A stretch of DNA of 18,645 nucleotides from Bacillota bacterium (GCA_023443285.1 JAEZVB010000024.1:1-18645), one strand, 5' to 3'. Counted from the first letter of the stretch, positions 6,957 to 14,984 are shown. Numbers and translations: made by a program. The notes: generated by a model not told the origin, from the sequence alone.

Positions 6957-7377
6957 ACATAAACCCAAATGCTATTACTCTTCCTGTGTACGTCATTTGT
7001 TACCTCTAATGCCGGAAACATATTAATATTTACGATTAAATAAATTCTAGATAATGCGGCAAAATCCTGCAAGAAATGACATTTAATTACTTTCTAATTT
7101 TAATGCGTAGTATTAAGTAATATTACCTTTGAAAATTGATAAGTACATACTCGGTGGCAGGTATTAAAGTGATGTATATTAGTTCAGCAACAATTTGGCT
7201 TAGGCTGAAGGGACACAGAGATGGCGGGTTATCTCAGGCAATGCAAACAAACAGACTTAGAAGAGATACCCATCGATACAACATAAGAAATTTTCTGTTA
7301 ATTTTATGTAAAATCTAGCGCGATTATGTTCATAATAATAAGATGAACCAACAACATAACAGAAGAGAGGTTAATTT
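6957..7377. other. gene-poor spacer before the phage cassette
   Basis: This AT-rich stretch of 421 bp has no gene I can support. An open frame at 7136-7318 has no ribosome binding site and resembles nothing known. No terminator follows the Imm5-like gene. A small hairpin, GTTCAT (7328-7333) with ATGAAC (7343-7348), lies just upstream of the first cassette gene. Confidence 0.5.
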
Positions 7378-7848
7378 ATGATCGAAATTCCCCAGGACTC
7401 TTTTCGTCTATATTTTCGGGATGTACACGGAGCCTTCAAATGGTATAAGGTGTTCCAAGGAGATATCATTTGCGACGAAAATCTGATCCTTGAATTTCTT
7501 GGACACGCGATTACGCATAGCCTCATCTGGACAATGGACTATTTTAATGTCTTTTACAAAAACACTACTTCCTACAATTTCAATACCCCATCTGAAGAAC
7601 AAATTTCGTACGCCATAGATAACACAACCCAAACCATTAACCGGGAAGTGGGCGAGCCGGGAATTCCATTTCAAGTATTCTTTCGGCCTGTAGGTGAAAA
7701 TAAGTGGCTTTGGATGCCTGAATATAACTGTATTATTTGTGACCTAAACTATATCACAGAGGTACAAGCACTTCGGGACAAATGCGAAAGGTTGGCGGAT
7801 GATGTTCGGGCACTTAAAGCGGCGCTCAGTTCTTATGGGTTAGTTTAA
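7378..7848 (+). CDS. hypothetical protein, first gene of the lysis cassette
   Basis: The product is a 156-aa protein that I do not recognise. It is rich in aromatic residues (FRLYFRDVHGAFKWYKVF, WTMDYFNVFY, KWLWMPEYN), suggesting a beta-rich globular domain over residues 1-125. A short coiled-coil-like tail follows (EVQALRDKCERLADDVRALKAAL, about 128-150). No signal or membrane segment is seen. GAGAGG precedes the start, and the holin begins 13 nt after it, so it is probably co-transcribed with the lysis genes. In phage gene order this place is often held by a tail-fibre-associated or baseplate-end protein, so it may be the last survivor of a structural region. That is only positional inference. 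Confidence 0.6.
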   Translation: MIEIPQDSFRLYFRDVHGAFKWYKVFQGDIICDENLILEFLGHAITHSLIWTMDYFNVFYKNTTSYNFNTPSEEQISYAIDNTTQTINREVGEPGIPFQVFFRPVGENKWLWMPEYNCIICDLNYITEVQALRDKCERLADDVRALKAALSSYGLV

Positions 7849-7861
7849 TTGGAGGGATAAA

Positions 7862-8314
7862 ATGATCGAATATACACAGACGGAACTGCGGATCATGGCT
7901 GTATGTTCAGCCTTGGGCGCAGTGTTTTCTTTTCTTATTGGTGGTGTCGACAAACTGGTTACCGCTCTTTTAATATTAATTTTACTCGATTATGCGACCG
8001 GACTAATTGCAGCTTGGAATACCGCAACCCTCCAAAGCAGAAAAGGTTTCGAGGGCATCAAACGTAAGCTGGCCATGCTGCTCATTGTCATTATTGCTAA
8101 CTGGGTGGATGTTGCCTTATTTGGCACAGGGACTTGCAGATCAATGGTGATCTTTGCTTACCTCGGTAATGAGGGATTGAGTATTATTGAGAATTTAGAT
8201 CGTATGGGCTACGGAAACCTCATTCCCGCTTTTATGCGGGATAAGCTGATGCAATTACGGGAAGAGAAGCGTTCGTTAAAAGAGGATTTGCAGAAAGGAA
8301 GGGAAGAGATATGA
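7862..8314 (+). CDS. phage holin (toxin secretion/phage lysis holin family)
   Basis: The product is a 150-aa membrane protein of the holin family that includes TcdE/UtxA-like and phi-type clostridial holins. Hydrophobic segments lie near residues 10-27, 30-50, 70-88 and 96-112. The hallmark LDYATGLIAAW, followed by a SRKGFEGIKRKLAMLL stretch, is present at about residues 41-74. The last 25 residues are highly charged and helical (REEKRSLKEDLQKGREE), as expected for the cytoplasmic tail. Holins assemble in the inner membrane and release or activate endolysin. The gene is preceded by GGAGGG, and its stop overlaps the amidase start (ATGA), showing translational coupling with the endolysin. Confidence 0.88.
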   Translation: MIEYTQTELRIMAVCSALGAVFSFLIGGVDKLVTALLILILLDYATGLIAAWNTATLQSRKGFEGIKRKLAMLLIVIIANWVDVALFGTGTCRSMVIFAYLGNEGLSIIENLDRMGYGNLIPAFMRDKLMQLREEKRSLKEDLQKGREEI

Positions 8315-8901
8315 AAATAGTCATTGACCCTGGGCATGCGGGGCGGAATATTGATCCAGGTGCAGTAAACCCAAAATCAGGTCTGCAGGAGGCTGATGCT
8401 GCACTTAGTGTTTCACGTCTTGTTACGAGCTACCTAACTACGGTCGGCTATGAGGTTAAACTTACGCGAAATGAATGGGAACAGGGCGAATCAGATAATT
8501 TGAGTTATCGAACTGCGTTGTCTAATGACTGGGGTGCGGATGTATTTGTGTCGCTACACTGTAACAGTGCGGAAAATGCTAGAGCAAAAGGGTATGAGGT
8601 TTGGACTTCGCCGGGCGATACTAAAGGCGACCAATTGGCGACTTGCCTATATAAGCAAATATCAACAGAGTTTCCTGACAGAGTAGGAAGAACCGATTAT
8701 TCCGACGGTGATCCTGATAAAGAAGCCCGCTTTTATGTTTTGATTCATACGTATGCTCCTGCTTGCCTTATTGAGATGGCGTTTATCTCGAATGATGAGG
8801 AAGCTACATTGTTAGCCGATTCATATTGGCAAGACAGGTATGCAAGAGCAATTGCTCGAGGTATTACAGACTATGTTGCTGAAATGGGAGCAAGAAGATA
8901 A
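8311..8901 (+). CDS. N-acetylmuramoyl-L-alanine amidase (Amidase_3), endolysin
   Basis: The product is a 196-aa single-domain zinc amidase that cuts the bond between N-acetylmuramic acid and L-alanine in peptidoglycan. The predicted zinc ligands are visible: H9 in IVIDPGH, E27 in LQEAD, and H83 in FVSLHCNS. The catalytic glutamate is probably E155 in CLIEMAFISN. No cell-wall binding repeat (SH3, LysM, SPOR) and no signal peptide are present, which fits a holin-dependent endolysin. Placement between holin and a membrane-anchored protein supports a phage lysis role rather than a sporulation CwlD role, although the catalytic domain is the same family. It overlaps the holin by 4 nt and the next gene by 1 nt. 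Confidence 0.92.
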   Translation: MKIVIDPGHAGRNIDPGAVNPKSGLQEADAALSVSRLVTSYLTTVGYEVKLTRNEWEQGESDNLSYRTALSNDWGADVFVSLHCNSAENARAKGYEVWTSPGDTKGDQLATCLYKQISTEFPDRVGRTDYSDGDPDKEARFYVLIHTYAPACLIEMAFISNDEEATLLADSYWQDRYARAIARGITDYVAEMGARR

Positions 8902-9512
8902 TGGTTCAATGGCTTATGAGTCAAAGGAAATGGTTGGCATTTTTATTAGTTTCCTTAATTATATATAGCGTTTTACTTGCATTGTTTTGGATACGTACTA
9001 AACAAGCGGAAGAAGGTTATCAGCAGGCAGTAGTTTTGCAGTTGGAACAATTGCAGAGCATTGATTCGCTAGCGAAAGAGCTTCATATATCACAGCAAAA
9101 TGCCAGTGAATTGCAGGCGGCTTACGAAAAAGAAAAGCGTAGGCCGCCTGCTGCTAGTTTTACAGTGCAAGCACCAACTCTTGAGGTAGCAGCAGAACAG
9201 GTTGCAGTGCGGATTAATATGGAGGATACAAGTTTACCGCCTTCTGCCTTGGAGAAAACAGATCGTACTATGGTTGTTAAGGATGATATGACCTATAAGG
9301 TGGATGTTTTAAAGATTAACTTGGATAAGTCCTGGGAGATTTCGGCAGGGGTAGGCAATCATGAGGGCAATATGTATATTCCGTTTGGAGTTCAGCGTAA
9401 CTATGCAGCGCATAAAGCGGTTGCAGTCGAGGTCCATTTGGTGCCGGAGGGTTTGGCTAAGAGAAAAGTTAAGACTTCCGGCTGGGAGGTCAGGCATGTG
9501 TGGCGATTTTAA
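8901..9512 (+). CDS. membrane-anchored coiled-coil protein, candidate spanin
   Basis: The product is a 203-aa protein with a short basic N-terminus, one transmembrane helix (about residues 12-31), a coiled-coil-like stretch (36-75), a Pro-containing linker, and a beta-rich C-terminal half that ends W-R-F. The topology is N-in with the body outside the inner membrane. It follows holin and endolysin with TAATG overlap, the place where Rz-type spanins sit in phages of Gram-negative hosts. Diderm Bacillota such as Sporomusa have an outer membrane, so a spanin would make sense there. I cannot match it to a named spanin family. The C-terminal segment (VGNHEGNMYIPFGVQRNYA) looks like a compact folded domain rather than a simple linker. 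Function is inferred from position and topology. Confidence 0.55.
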   Translation: MVQWLMSQRKWLAFLLVSLIIYSVLLALFWIRTKQAEEGYQQAVVLQLEQLQSIDSLAKELHISQQNASELQAAYEKEKRRPPAASFTVQAPTLEVAAEQVAVRINMEDTSLPPSALEKTDRTMVVKDDMTYKVDVLKINLDKSWEISAGVGNHEGNMYIPFGVQRNYAAHKAVAVEVHLVPEGLAKRKVKTSGWEVRHVWRF

Positions 9513-9588
9513 TAGCTCTATTACCTTGACTTTATGGGGCTGCAGAGTGATAGATAGTACTGGGATTTGATAGAAAGGAGCAGCTTTT

Positions 9589-10890
9589 ATGAGGGTTAGA
9601 ATCATTGAGCCAGTAAAGGCAGTCGAGTTAAAACGCAAACGAGTCTGTGCATACGCCAGGGTTTCCACAGACAGTGAAGCCCAAGGCGAATCGCTGGAAA
9701 ATCAAGCCACTTATTACCAAAACCTAATAGAAGACAATCCCAAGCATGAATATGTTGGTATTTTTGCCGACCAGGGAATAACTGGCACCAAGGATGAACG
9801 GCCAGAGTTTCAGAGGATGTTGGCTTTGGCTAAAGAAAAGAAAATTGATTTAATCTTAACTAAATCCATTTCACGCTTTGCGCGAAATACTATGATTGTA
9901 TTGGAAGCAGTACGGGAACTAAAAAGTTTAGGTGTTGAAGTCAGATTCGAGAAAGAGAATATTTCCAGTTTTGATGGGGGCGGTGAGCTAATGCTTACCG
10001 TCCTTTCCTCATTTGCACAAGAAGAAAGCTATAATGCTAGCGAAAACTTGAAATGGCGATATAGGCGAAAGTTTGAAAACGGTGAATTGGCCATTAATAC
10101 AACTAGGTTCTTAGGCTACGATAAAGATGAATATGGGGATTTGGTGATTAATCCCATGCAAGCTGAGATTGTCGAGCGAATATTTAACGACTATGTAAGT
10201 GGTAAAGGTACCTATGTTATGGCTAAGGAACTTAATGCCGAAGGAATACTGACAGTTGCCGGTGGCCGGTGGCATCCCAGCACAGTTCAAAACATACTTA
10301 AAAATGAAAAGTACAAAGGTGACATCAAGCTACAAAAAACGTATACCAAAGATCATCTTACCAAGAAAAAATGTATTAATCACGGCGAGGTTGATAGCTA
10401 TTATATTGAAGAAAACCACTTGCCAATTGTGAGCAAGGCGATATGGGAGGAAGCACAAAAACTGGTGGTACTAAGGGCTGAAGCCAAAGGTAATACGGCA
10501 AATGAGAAGGCTAAGTATCAGAACCGCTATCCGCTAACAGGGATGCTGTTTTGTAGTAAGTGCGGTGCAACGCTAAGAAGGCGAGTCTGGAATAGCAAAT
10601 ATGACTGCAAGAAAATTATGTGGCAATGCAAGACATATATCGAAGAAGGAAAAAACGCTTGCTCGGGTACCGTCATTGCCGATGATATTGTAAGCAAGGT
10701 AATAATAAAGCAAAAAATAGTGGTTGAGGAGGTCTTTAAAAATGGCAAGAAGCATTACCGTTATACCGGCAAGAGCGAACAGAACAAGTCTAGCGGAAAG
10801 TGTGATGACAGTAAAGAAAAGAGTGGCAGCATATTGCCGGGTATCGACCGATCTGGCAGAACAGTTATCAAGCTACGAAGCCCAGGTTAA
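9589..10890 (+). CDS. large serine recombinase, first of a tandem pair
   Basis: The product is a 433-aa site-specific recombinase. The resolvase-type catalytic domain occupies about residues 18-160: the nucleophile is S26 in YARVSTD, and the SISRFARNT motif and QEESYNASENLKWR helix E are present. The recombinase domain follows (RFLGYDKDE...NILKNEKYKGD). A zinc ribbon with CSKC and later Cys residues lies near 320-365. The long C-terminal coiled coil typical of large serine integrases is missing; the last 50 residues are read through the start of the next gene in another frame. AAAGGAG precedes ATG 9589. Together with the following gene it probably makes a pair of interacting integrases for the phage element. 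Confidence 0.9.
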   Translation: MRVRIIEPVKAVELKRKRVCAYARVSTDSEAQGESLENQATYYQNLIEDNPKHEYVGIFADQGITGTKDERPEFQRMLALAKEKKIDLILTKSISRFARNTMIVLEAVRELKSLGVEVRFEKENISSFDGGGELMLTVLSSFAQEESYNASENLKWRYRRKFENGELAINTTRFLGYDKDEYGDLVINPMQAEIVERIFNDYVSGKGTYVMAKELNAEGILTVAGGRWHPSTVQNILKNEKYKGDIKLQKTYTKDHLTKKKCINHGEVDSYYIEENHLPIVSKAIWEEAQKLVVLRAEAKGNTANEKAKYQNRYPLTGMLFCSKCGATLRRRVWNSKYDCKKIMWQCKTYIEEGKNACSGTVIADDIVSKVIIKQKIVVEEVFKNGKKHYRYTGKSEQNKSSGKCDDSKEKSGSILPGIDRSGRTVIKLRSPG

Positions 10891-12154
10891 TTATTACACT
10901 ACCTATATAAATGGTCACTCGGATTATGAGTGTGTAGGAATTTATGCAGATCAAGGCATTAGCGGGACGAATACCAAAAAACGTGAGCAGTTTAATAAGA
11001 TGATTGAGGACTGCAAAGCCGGAAAAATTGATATGATTATTACTAAGTCCATATCGCGTTTTGCACGTAATACGCTAGATACATTAACCTTTGTTAGGAT
11101 GTTAAAAGATTTAGGCGTTGAAGTGTATTTTGAAAAAGAAAATATTCGAACGCTGGATAGCAAAGGAGAAGTGCTTTTAAGCATTTTAAGCTCGCTTGCG
11201 CAAGACGAAAGCCGGTCAATATCTGAAAATTCCACCTGGGGTATTCGAAGAAGGTTTGAACAAGGAAAACTTCAAATAAACCATACCAAGTTTTTAGGAT
11301 ATGATAAGGATGAAAGCGGTAATCTCATTATTAATGAAAAACAGGCTAAAATAGTGAGAAGAATTTATCAAGAATTCCTCAACGGTAAAGGTCCTAATCG
11401 GATTGCTAAGGACCTTGAAATCGATGGTGTTCCCAACTGGAATGGTAAGGTAAAGTGGTATGAAGGTAGCATTAGAAAAATGCTTTGTAATGAGAAATAT
11501 AAGGGGGATGCTTTGCTGCAAAAAACTTATACCATTGATTTTTTAAGTAAAAAGCGAGCTGACAACTGTGGACAAGTACCACAATACTATGTGGAAGATA
11601 GCCATCCTGCCATAATTGATAAGGAAACCTGGGAAGTGGTACAGCTTGAGATGGAGCGAAGAAGAGCCTATGCGCTGGAGCATGGCATTCAGAAGCTTGA
11701 GCATGCGACAACCACTAATCCTTTTGCCGGTCGGGTTATCTGCGGTACCTGCGGAAAGATTTATGGCAGGAAGGTATGGAATTCCACAGACGAAAGGCTT
11801 AGAAGACTTATCTGGCGATGCAATGGGAAGTACCCGGCGAAAGGTAATAAAGGCTGTGAAAGTAGGCATATTGATGATGGGGGTTTGTATCAGGCTTTTG
11901 TAAATGTATTTAATGTAATGGTTGAGAATAAGGATTATTTTATAAGCAAATGGCGGGAATGTTTGGGTAGCGCTAATGTTTTGGTAAGATATAAGGCAAA
12001 ACGGTTTGTTGTAATAATGAGTAATGCTAAGCCAATAACGGAGTTTAATATAGATTTGTATTTTGCGGTAGTCGAGAAGATAACGGTTTATGATGGTGGT
12101 CGACTGATTGTAAGTTTACTTGATGGTACAGATATTGAGTGTGAAACTGAATGA
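10742..12154 (+). CDS. large serine recombinase, second of a tandem pair
   Basis: The product is a 470-aa paralogue of the gene before it. The predicted nucleophile is S35 in YCRVSTD; SISRFARNT, QDESRSISENSTWGIRRRF, the recombinase domain (FLGYDKDESGN...MLCNEKYKGD) and a zinc ribbon (ICGTCG...WRCNGKYPAKGNKGC) are all intact. The C-terminal region is longer than in the first copy and ends in a small beta-rich tail (ITVYDGGRLIVSLLDGTDIE). ATG 10742 is chosen because GAGGAGGT (10726-10733) is spaced 8 nt before it; a TTG at 10724 lacks such a site. It overlaps the first recombinase by 149 bp in a different frame. A terminator follows 15 nt after the stop. A decayed copy of its 3' end lies at 17834-17930. 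Confidence 0.92.
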   Translation: MARSITVIPARANRTSLAESVMTVKKRVAAYCRVSTDLAEQLSSYEAQVNYYTTYINGHSDYECVGIYADQGISGTNTKKREQFNKMIEDCKAGKIDMIITKSISRFARNTLDTLTFVRMLKDLGVEVYFEKENIRTLDSKGEVLLSILSSLAQDESRSISENSTWGIRRRFEQGKLQINHTKFLGYDKDESGNLIINEKQAKIVRRIYQEFLNGKGPNRIAKDLEIDGVPNWNGKVKWYEGSIRKMLCNEKYKGDALLQKTYTIDFLSKKRADNCGQVPQYYVEDSHPAIIDKETWEVVQLEMERRRAYALEHGIQKLEHATTTNPFAGRVICGTCGKIYGRKVWNSTDERLRRLIWRCNGKYPAKGNKGCESRHIDDGGLYQAFVNVFNVMVENKDYFISKWRECLGSANVLVRYKAKRFVVIMSNAKPITEFNIDLYFAVVEKITVYDGGRLIVSLLDGTDIECETE

Positions 12155-12210
12155 AGATAGACAGAAGTGACGGTTGAGATGAAGTTAATCATCTTGACCG
12201 TCCTTTTTTT
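12098..12210 (+). repeat. direct repeat, copy 1: recombinase 3' end and terminator
   Basis: This segment, the last codons of the second recombinase plus its terminator, is homologous to 17834-17930. Shared blocks include AGATATTGAGT, GAAGATAG, AAGTG, TTGAG and ATCATCTTGA in the same order, with short gaps. The two copies lie either side of the LysR, MFS and methyltransferase genes. Confidence 0.8.
12169..12210 (+). terminator. intrinsic terminator of the recombinase pair
   Basis: A 14-bp stem (12169-12182 with 12189-12202, two G-U pairs) closes a 6-nt loop and is followed by CTTTTTTT. It ends the phage cassette transcript. Confidence 0.85.
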
Positions 12211-12356
12211 GGATTTAAATAATTATTGCATTAATGTTTTTACGTCAGAACTTATAAAAACACTCGTAATTACTGAGTATTACTGTAAGCAAAATACATA
12301 TCGAATACTGAAACAAATATATCATGAGAGGTTACTCGATGGAAGAGACCGTCGCT

Positions 12357-13283
12357 CTAGGAGGAGCCTTTGGCATACTTAGGATTTAAAGATAAACTCG
12401 AATCGATAAATCTTTCCATTTCATTTAAAAAAAGCGGAATGCTGGGATTTGTATTGCTGCTATTCCAAGCAATTGATACATTAACGGATGCGTCTTCGCC
12501 TTCAACCTTAACGAGTTTCAACAGGGGACTGGCATAGCCTAACGGGATATGGAAAGGAAGTAGGGAGATACCATAACCGGCTTCTACCATCATTAATACG
12601 GTCAGAATATCGGAAACTGGATCAACATGGGGTTGGAATCCACGGTTTGAACAAACTCGAATTAAGTTGTTATATGCCCTTGGGGCATCTTTAGGGTGAA
12701 ACATAAAGGCTTCTTTGGATAATTCTGTATAAGTGATATCGCTCATACAAGCCCAGGGATGGTCAACTGGAACGACAAGACAAAGGCTGTCATCATATAT
12801 TTTATGACAGCAAATGCCAGGGAGCTTTGCTGTTTCCCACAATTGGATAAACCCAATATCAATATTGGCACGTCCTAGTGCTTCATCAATAGCTCCGTTG
12901 CTAAGCTGTTGACAAGATAACTCAATAGAGGGGTATTTTTGTCGAAATTTTGCTATTAACTTGGGGAGAAAATGCTTTTCAGCAAAACCTAAGTAACCAA
13001 TTTTTAGTGTTCCTGATATCCCGGAAGCTGCCTGGCGGGTTAGCTGAATTGCTTCTTCAGTCTTGGTAAGGATGACTTTGGCCTCACGGAATAAGGTTTC
13101 TCCTGCCACAGTAAGTGATGGAGAATGTCTATTGCGGTTAAACAAAATTACCCCTAAATCACTTTCTAATTCGGAAATCTGTTGACTGAGCGCCTGTGGA
13201 CTTATATAGACGTGTCTCGCCGCTGCAGAAAAATTAAGATGTTCCGCGGCAGCGATAAAATATCGAAGTTGCCGTATGTCCAT
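12357..13283 (-). CDS. LysR family transcriptional regulator
   Basis: The product is a 308-aa protein. Residues 1-60 form the LysR winged helix-turn-helix (MDIRQLRYFIAAAEHLNFSAAARHVYISPQALSQQISELE). The periplasmic-binding-like effector domain begins near residue 92 (GTLKIGYLGFAEKHFLPKLIAKF) and runs to about 295. ATG 13283 is preceded by GAGGAGGT (13288-13295). The gene is divergent from the MFS transporter and the methyltransferase genes across a 283-bp control region, the usual layout for a LysR regulator and its target operon. It most likely senses the substrate or an intermediate of that pathway. The region after its stop holds no clear minus-strand terminator. Confidence 0.9.
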   Translation of the reverse strand: MDIRQLRYFIAAAEHLNFSAAARHVYISPQALSQQISELESDLGVILFNRNRHSPSLTVAGETLFREAKVILTKTEEAIQLTRQAASGISGTLKIGYLGFAEKHFLPKLIAKFRQKYPSIELSCQQLSNGAIDEALGRANIDIGFIQLWETAKLPGICCHKIYDDSLCLVVPVDHPWACMSDITYTELSKEAFMFHPKDAPRAYNNLIRVCSNRGFQPHVDPVSDILTVLMMVEAGYGISLLPFHIPLGYASPLLKLVKVEGEDASVNVSIAWNSSNTNPSIPLFLNEMERFIDSSLSLNPKYAKGSS

Positions 13284-13315
13284 AGGTACCTCCTCAAACA
13301 GATCTTTATGATAAT

Positions 13316-13344
13316 ATTATACGTTCAGATTTTTCAGAAAGCAA
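13316..13344 (-). promoter_or_regulatory. LysR gene promoter
   Basis: On the minus strand TTGCTT (13344-13339) and a perfect TATAAT (13321-13316) are separated by 17 bp, with the LysR ribosome binding site about 20 nt downstream. Confidence 0.65.
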
Positions 13345-13353
13345 TCAACCTGT

Positions 13354-13370
13354 TACAAGTATTACTTGTA
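13354..13370. promoter_or_regulatory. candidate LysR operator dyad
   Basis: A perfect 6-bp inverted repeat, TACAAG-TATTA-CTTGTA, lies 10 bp upstream of the LysR -35 in the divergent control region. LysR proteins usually bind interrupted dyads in this place and repress their own gene while activating the divergent one. The dyad is seen; its recognition by this LysR is inferred. Confidence 0.5.
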
Positions 13371-13566
13371 TCGCATAAACCAAAGACTGTTTTTCATTAA
13401 AGGTATAAGGAGCTACAATAAAATTAAATTATGGGAAAATTATTGCAATTTAGCTGTTCATGTAGGGCAAGCGGAAGGAGGGATATTAGCTTCGACATCA
13501 CGGTGGAAAACGTAATAGTTACGAAATCGGCAACTGGTGAGAACTAATTGACGAGGAGGTCATTAA

Positions 13567-14859
13567 ATGGGAAATGAACGCAAGTTTTACGGTTGGAACA
13601 TGGTGGGTGCCTTATGGATGACCTATTTATTGAACATGGGATTTGTACTTTACGGTGGCGTTGTCATTCATACTTATATGATGAAAGAAATTGCCATGGA
13701 TCGATCTACCTATGGATTGGCATTTACATTGGTAAATTTTTTTACTGGTGTTCCAGCTGTGCTTGTAGGCACTTCAGTAGTTAAATATGGCGTCAAGTGG
13801 ACAATGTTATTTGGCAGTGTTCTATTGGTTATTGGAACGATTTGGATGGCGTTTGTAGTGTCAGTGCCATGGCAGTATGTGGTCGGGTTTGGCGCTATTT
13901 TAGGGATGGGAATGGGCTTCAGCACTATCGTTCCTCTTACTACCGTTTTATCTCGCTGGTTCGTCAGAATGCGGGGACGGGCTATGGGAATTGCGATGAC
14001 CGCATCCGGTTTTGCAGGGTTTATTGCTTCGCCGTTAATGAATAAGATTATGGCTTCCAACGGAGGTGATTGGCGTCAAGGGTGGATTATAATTTTGGGA
14101 CTCGTTATTGTTAGTGCTGCGATTACCTTTATTTTTATCAAAGAACGGCCTGAAGATCTTGGACAGGTTCCTGACGGAGAGGTTATTGATTCGAACGTTT
14201 CAGCTTCGGTTGGTGACACATTAGCTACAAAATATTCATGGGCTCCGTCTGAAGCTTATCGAACCTTGGCTTTTTGGTTGATTTTTGTTGCCGCAATTGC
14301 TGAAGGATATCCGTTCTATTTCTTTACCGCCCACTGGGTTCCACACTTAAGAGGGCTTGGTATTAGTCCCGCAGATGCTGCTTGGGCCATGGGTATGTTC
14401 ACCATGGGGGGCATTGCTGGACGAATCGTTGGCGGTTGGCTCATGGATAAGATCGCAGCGCGCTTTGCATTCGCTACAGGCCTTTGCGGTTATATTATCG
14501 GATCGATATTAGCCATGCAAGTAACCCCCAACAGCCTAATTCTTGGTTACATTGCAGCTATATGCTATGGGGCTGCCTTCGGCTGGACCTTTGTTTGCCA
14601 GAACACAGTTGTTGCCAATTTTTTTGGTCCTAAAAATTATCCTAAAATCAATGGCACTCTTTTTTCTGGATCGGTTTTGGTTGGTTGCTGTTCGGGTCTG
14701 GTCGGCGGGAAAATTTTTGATATGTTTAAAAGCTATGACCCGGCGTTTTATCTTATTATGACGATCGTACTAATTGGAATCATAGCAGTTATTTTTGCAA
14801 AAATGCCAGAGGCACCCTTAGTTCGTTCTGGTGGAAATGATAGTAAAATTTCTGCTTAG
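13567..14859 (+). CDS. MFS transporter, OxlT/monocarboxylate type
   Basis: The product is a 430-aa membrane protein with about 12 hydrophobic segments. It begins FYGWNMVGALWMTYLL, typical of the oxalate:formate antiporter (OxlT) and monocarboxylate branch of the major facilitator superfamily. The central cytoplasmic loop (about residues 193-230) holds KERPEDLG, also characteristic of that branch, and the second half repeats the MFS pattern (GGIAGRIVGGWLMDKIAARFAF). GAGGAGGT precedes ATG 13567. It is divergent from LysR and followed 125 bp later by the methyltransferase genes, so it probably imports their methylated organic-acid substrate, perhaps a methoxylated aromatic acid. The substrate is inference. 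No terminator separates it clearly from the next gene. Confidence 0.88.
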   Translation: MGNERKFYGWNMVGALWMTYLLNMGFVLYGGVVIHTYMMKEIAMDRSTYGLAFTLVNFFTGVPAVLVGTSVVKYGVKWTMLFGSVLLVIGTIWMAFVVSVPWQYVVGFGAILGMGMGFSTIVPLTTVLSRWFVRMRGRAMGIAMTASGFAGFIASPLMNKIMASNGGDWRQGWIIILGLVIVSAAITFIFIKERPEDLGQVPDGEVIDSNVSASVGDTLATKYSWAPSEAYRTLAFWLIFVAAIAEGYPFYFFTAHWVPHLRGLGISPADAAWAMGMFTMGGIAGRIVGGWLMDKIAARFAFATGLCGYIIGSILAMQVTPNSLILGYIAAICYGAAFGWTFVCQNTVVANFFGPKNYPKINGTLFSGSVLVGCCSGLVGGKIFDMFKSYDPAFYLIMTIVLIGIIAVIFAKMPEAPLVRSGGNDSKISA

Positions 14860-14937
14860 AATTGGCGATTCTTATTTCGATTTCTATAACAGTTTTAATA
14901 AATTTTAGGACCAATAAACTTTTGTCATGCGATAAGT

Positions 14938-14960
14938 TTTGATCAAAGAATGTATATAAT
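14938..14960 (+). promoter_or_regulatory. possible promoter region of the methyltransferase genes
   Basis: A perfect TATAAT (14955-14960) lies 25 nt before the UroD-family gene, preceded by the palindrome TTTGATCAAA (14938-14947). No good -35 is seen at 16-18 bp, so the promoter would need an activator, consistent with LysR control. Weakly supported. Confidence 0.35.
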
Positions 14961-14984
14961 TAATCAATAATTGGAGGTTTTTTT

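Larger units (their letters stand above)
7378..12210 (+). mobile_element. phage-derived lysis plus integration cassette (prophage remnant)
   Basis: The cassette has five genes with a clear phage character or position (unknown protein, holin, amidase, membrane coiled-coil protein, and then two serine recombinases). All lie on the plus strand with tight or overlapping junctions and end at a shared terminator. No head, tail, packaging, replication or repressor gene lies within the window. It therefore looks like the lysis-to-integrase end of a prophage whose remainder has been lost or never came. Element boundaries are not resolved and no attachment-site duplication was identified. Confidence 0.6.

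Noticed and set aside
7136..7318. 60-aa open frame upstream of the phage cassette
   Set aside because: No ribosome binding site, no recognisable domain, and unusual composition for a gene.
10727..10745. Programmed frameshift joining the two recombinases at CTTTAAAAAT
   Set aside because: The A/T slippery run is in the wrong phase for a -1 heptamer, and a +1 shift would be needed; the second gene has its own strong ribosome binding site.
12167..12382. 71-aa open frame after the recombinases
   Set aside because: It starts inside a terminator hairpin and runs into the LysR 3' end on the other strand.
12339..12389. 16-codon open frame starting ATGGAAGAGACC
   Set aside because: It overlaps the LysR 3' end, is very short, and has only a weak GAGAGG site.
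13400..13566. Cobalamin riboswitch before the transporter or methyltransferase genes
   Set aside because: A GGTGAGAAC string is present, but the B12-box core and supporting stems could not be found.
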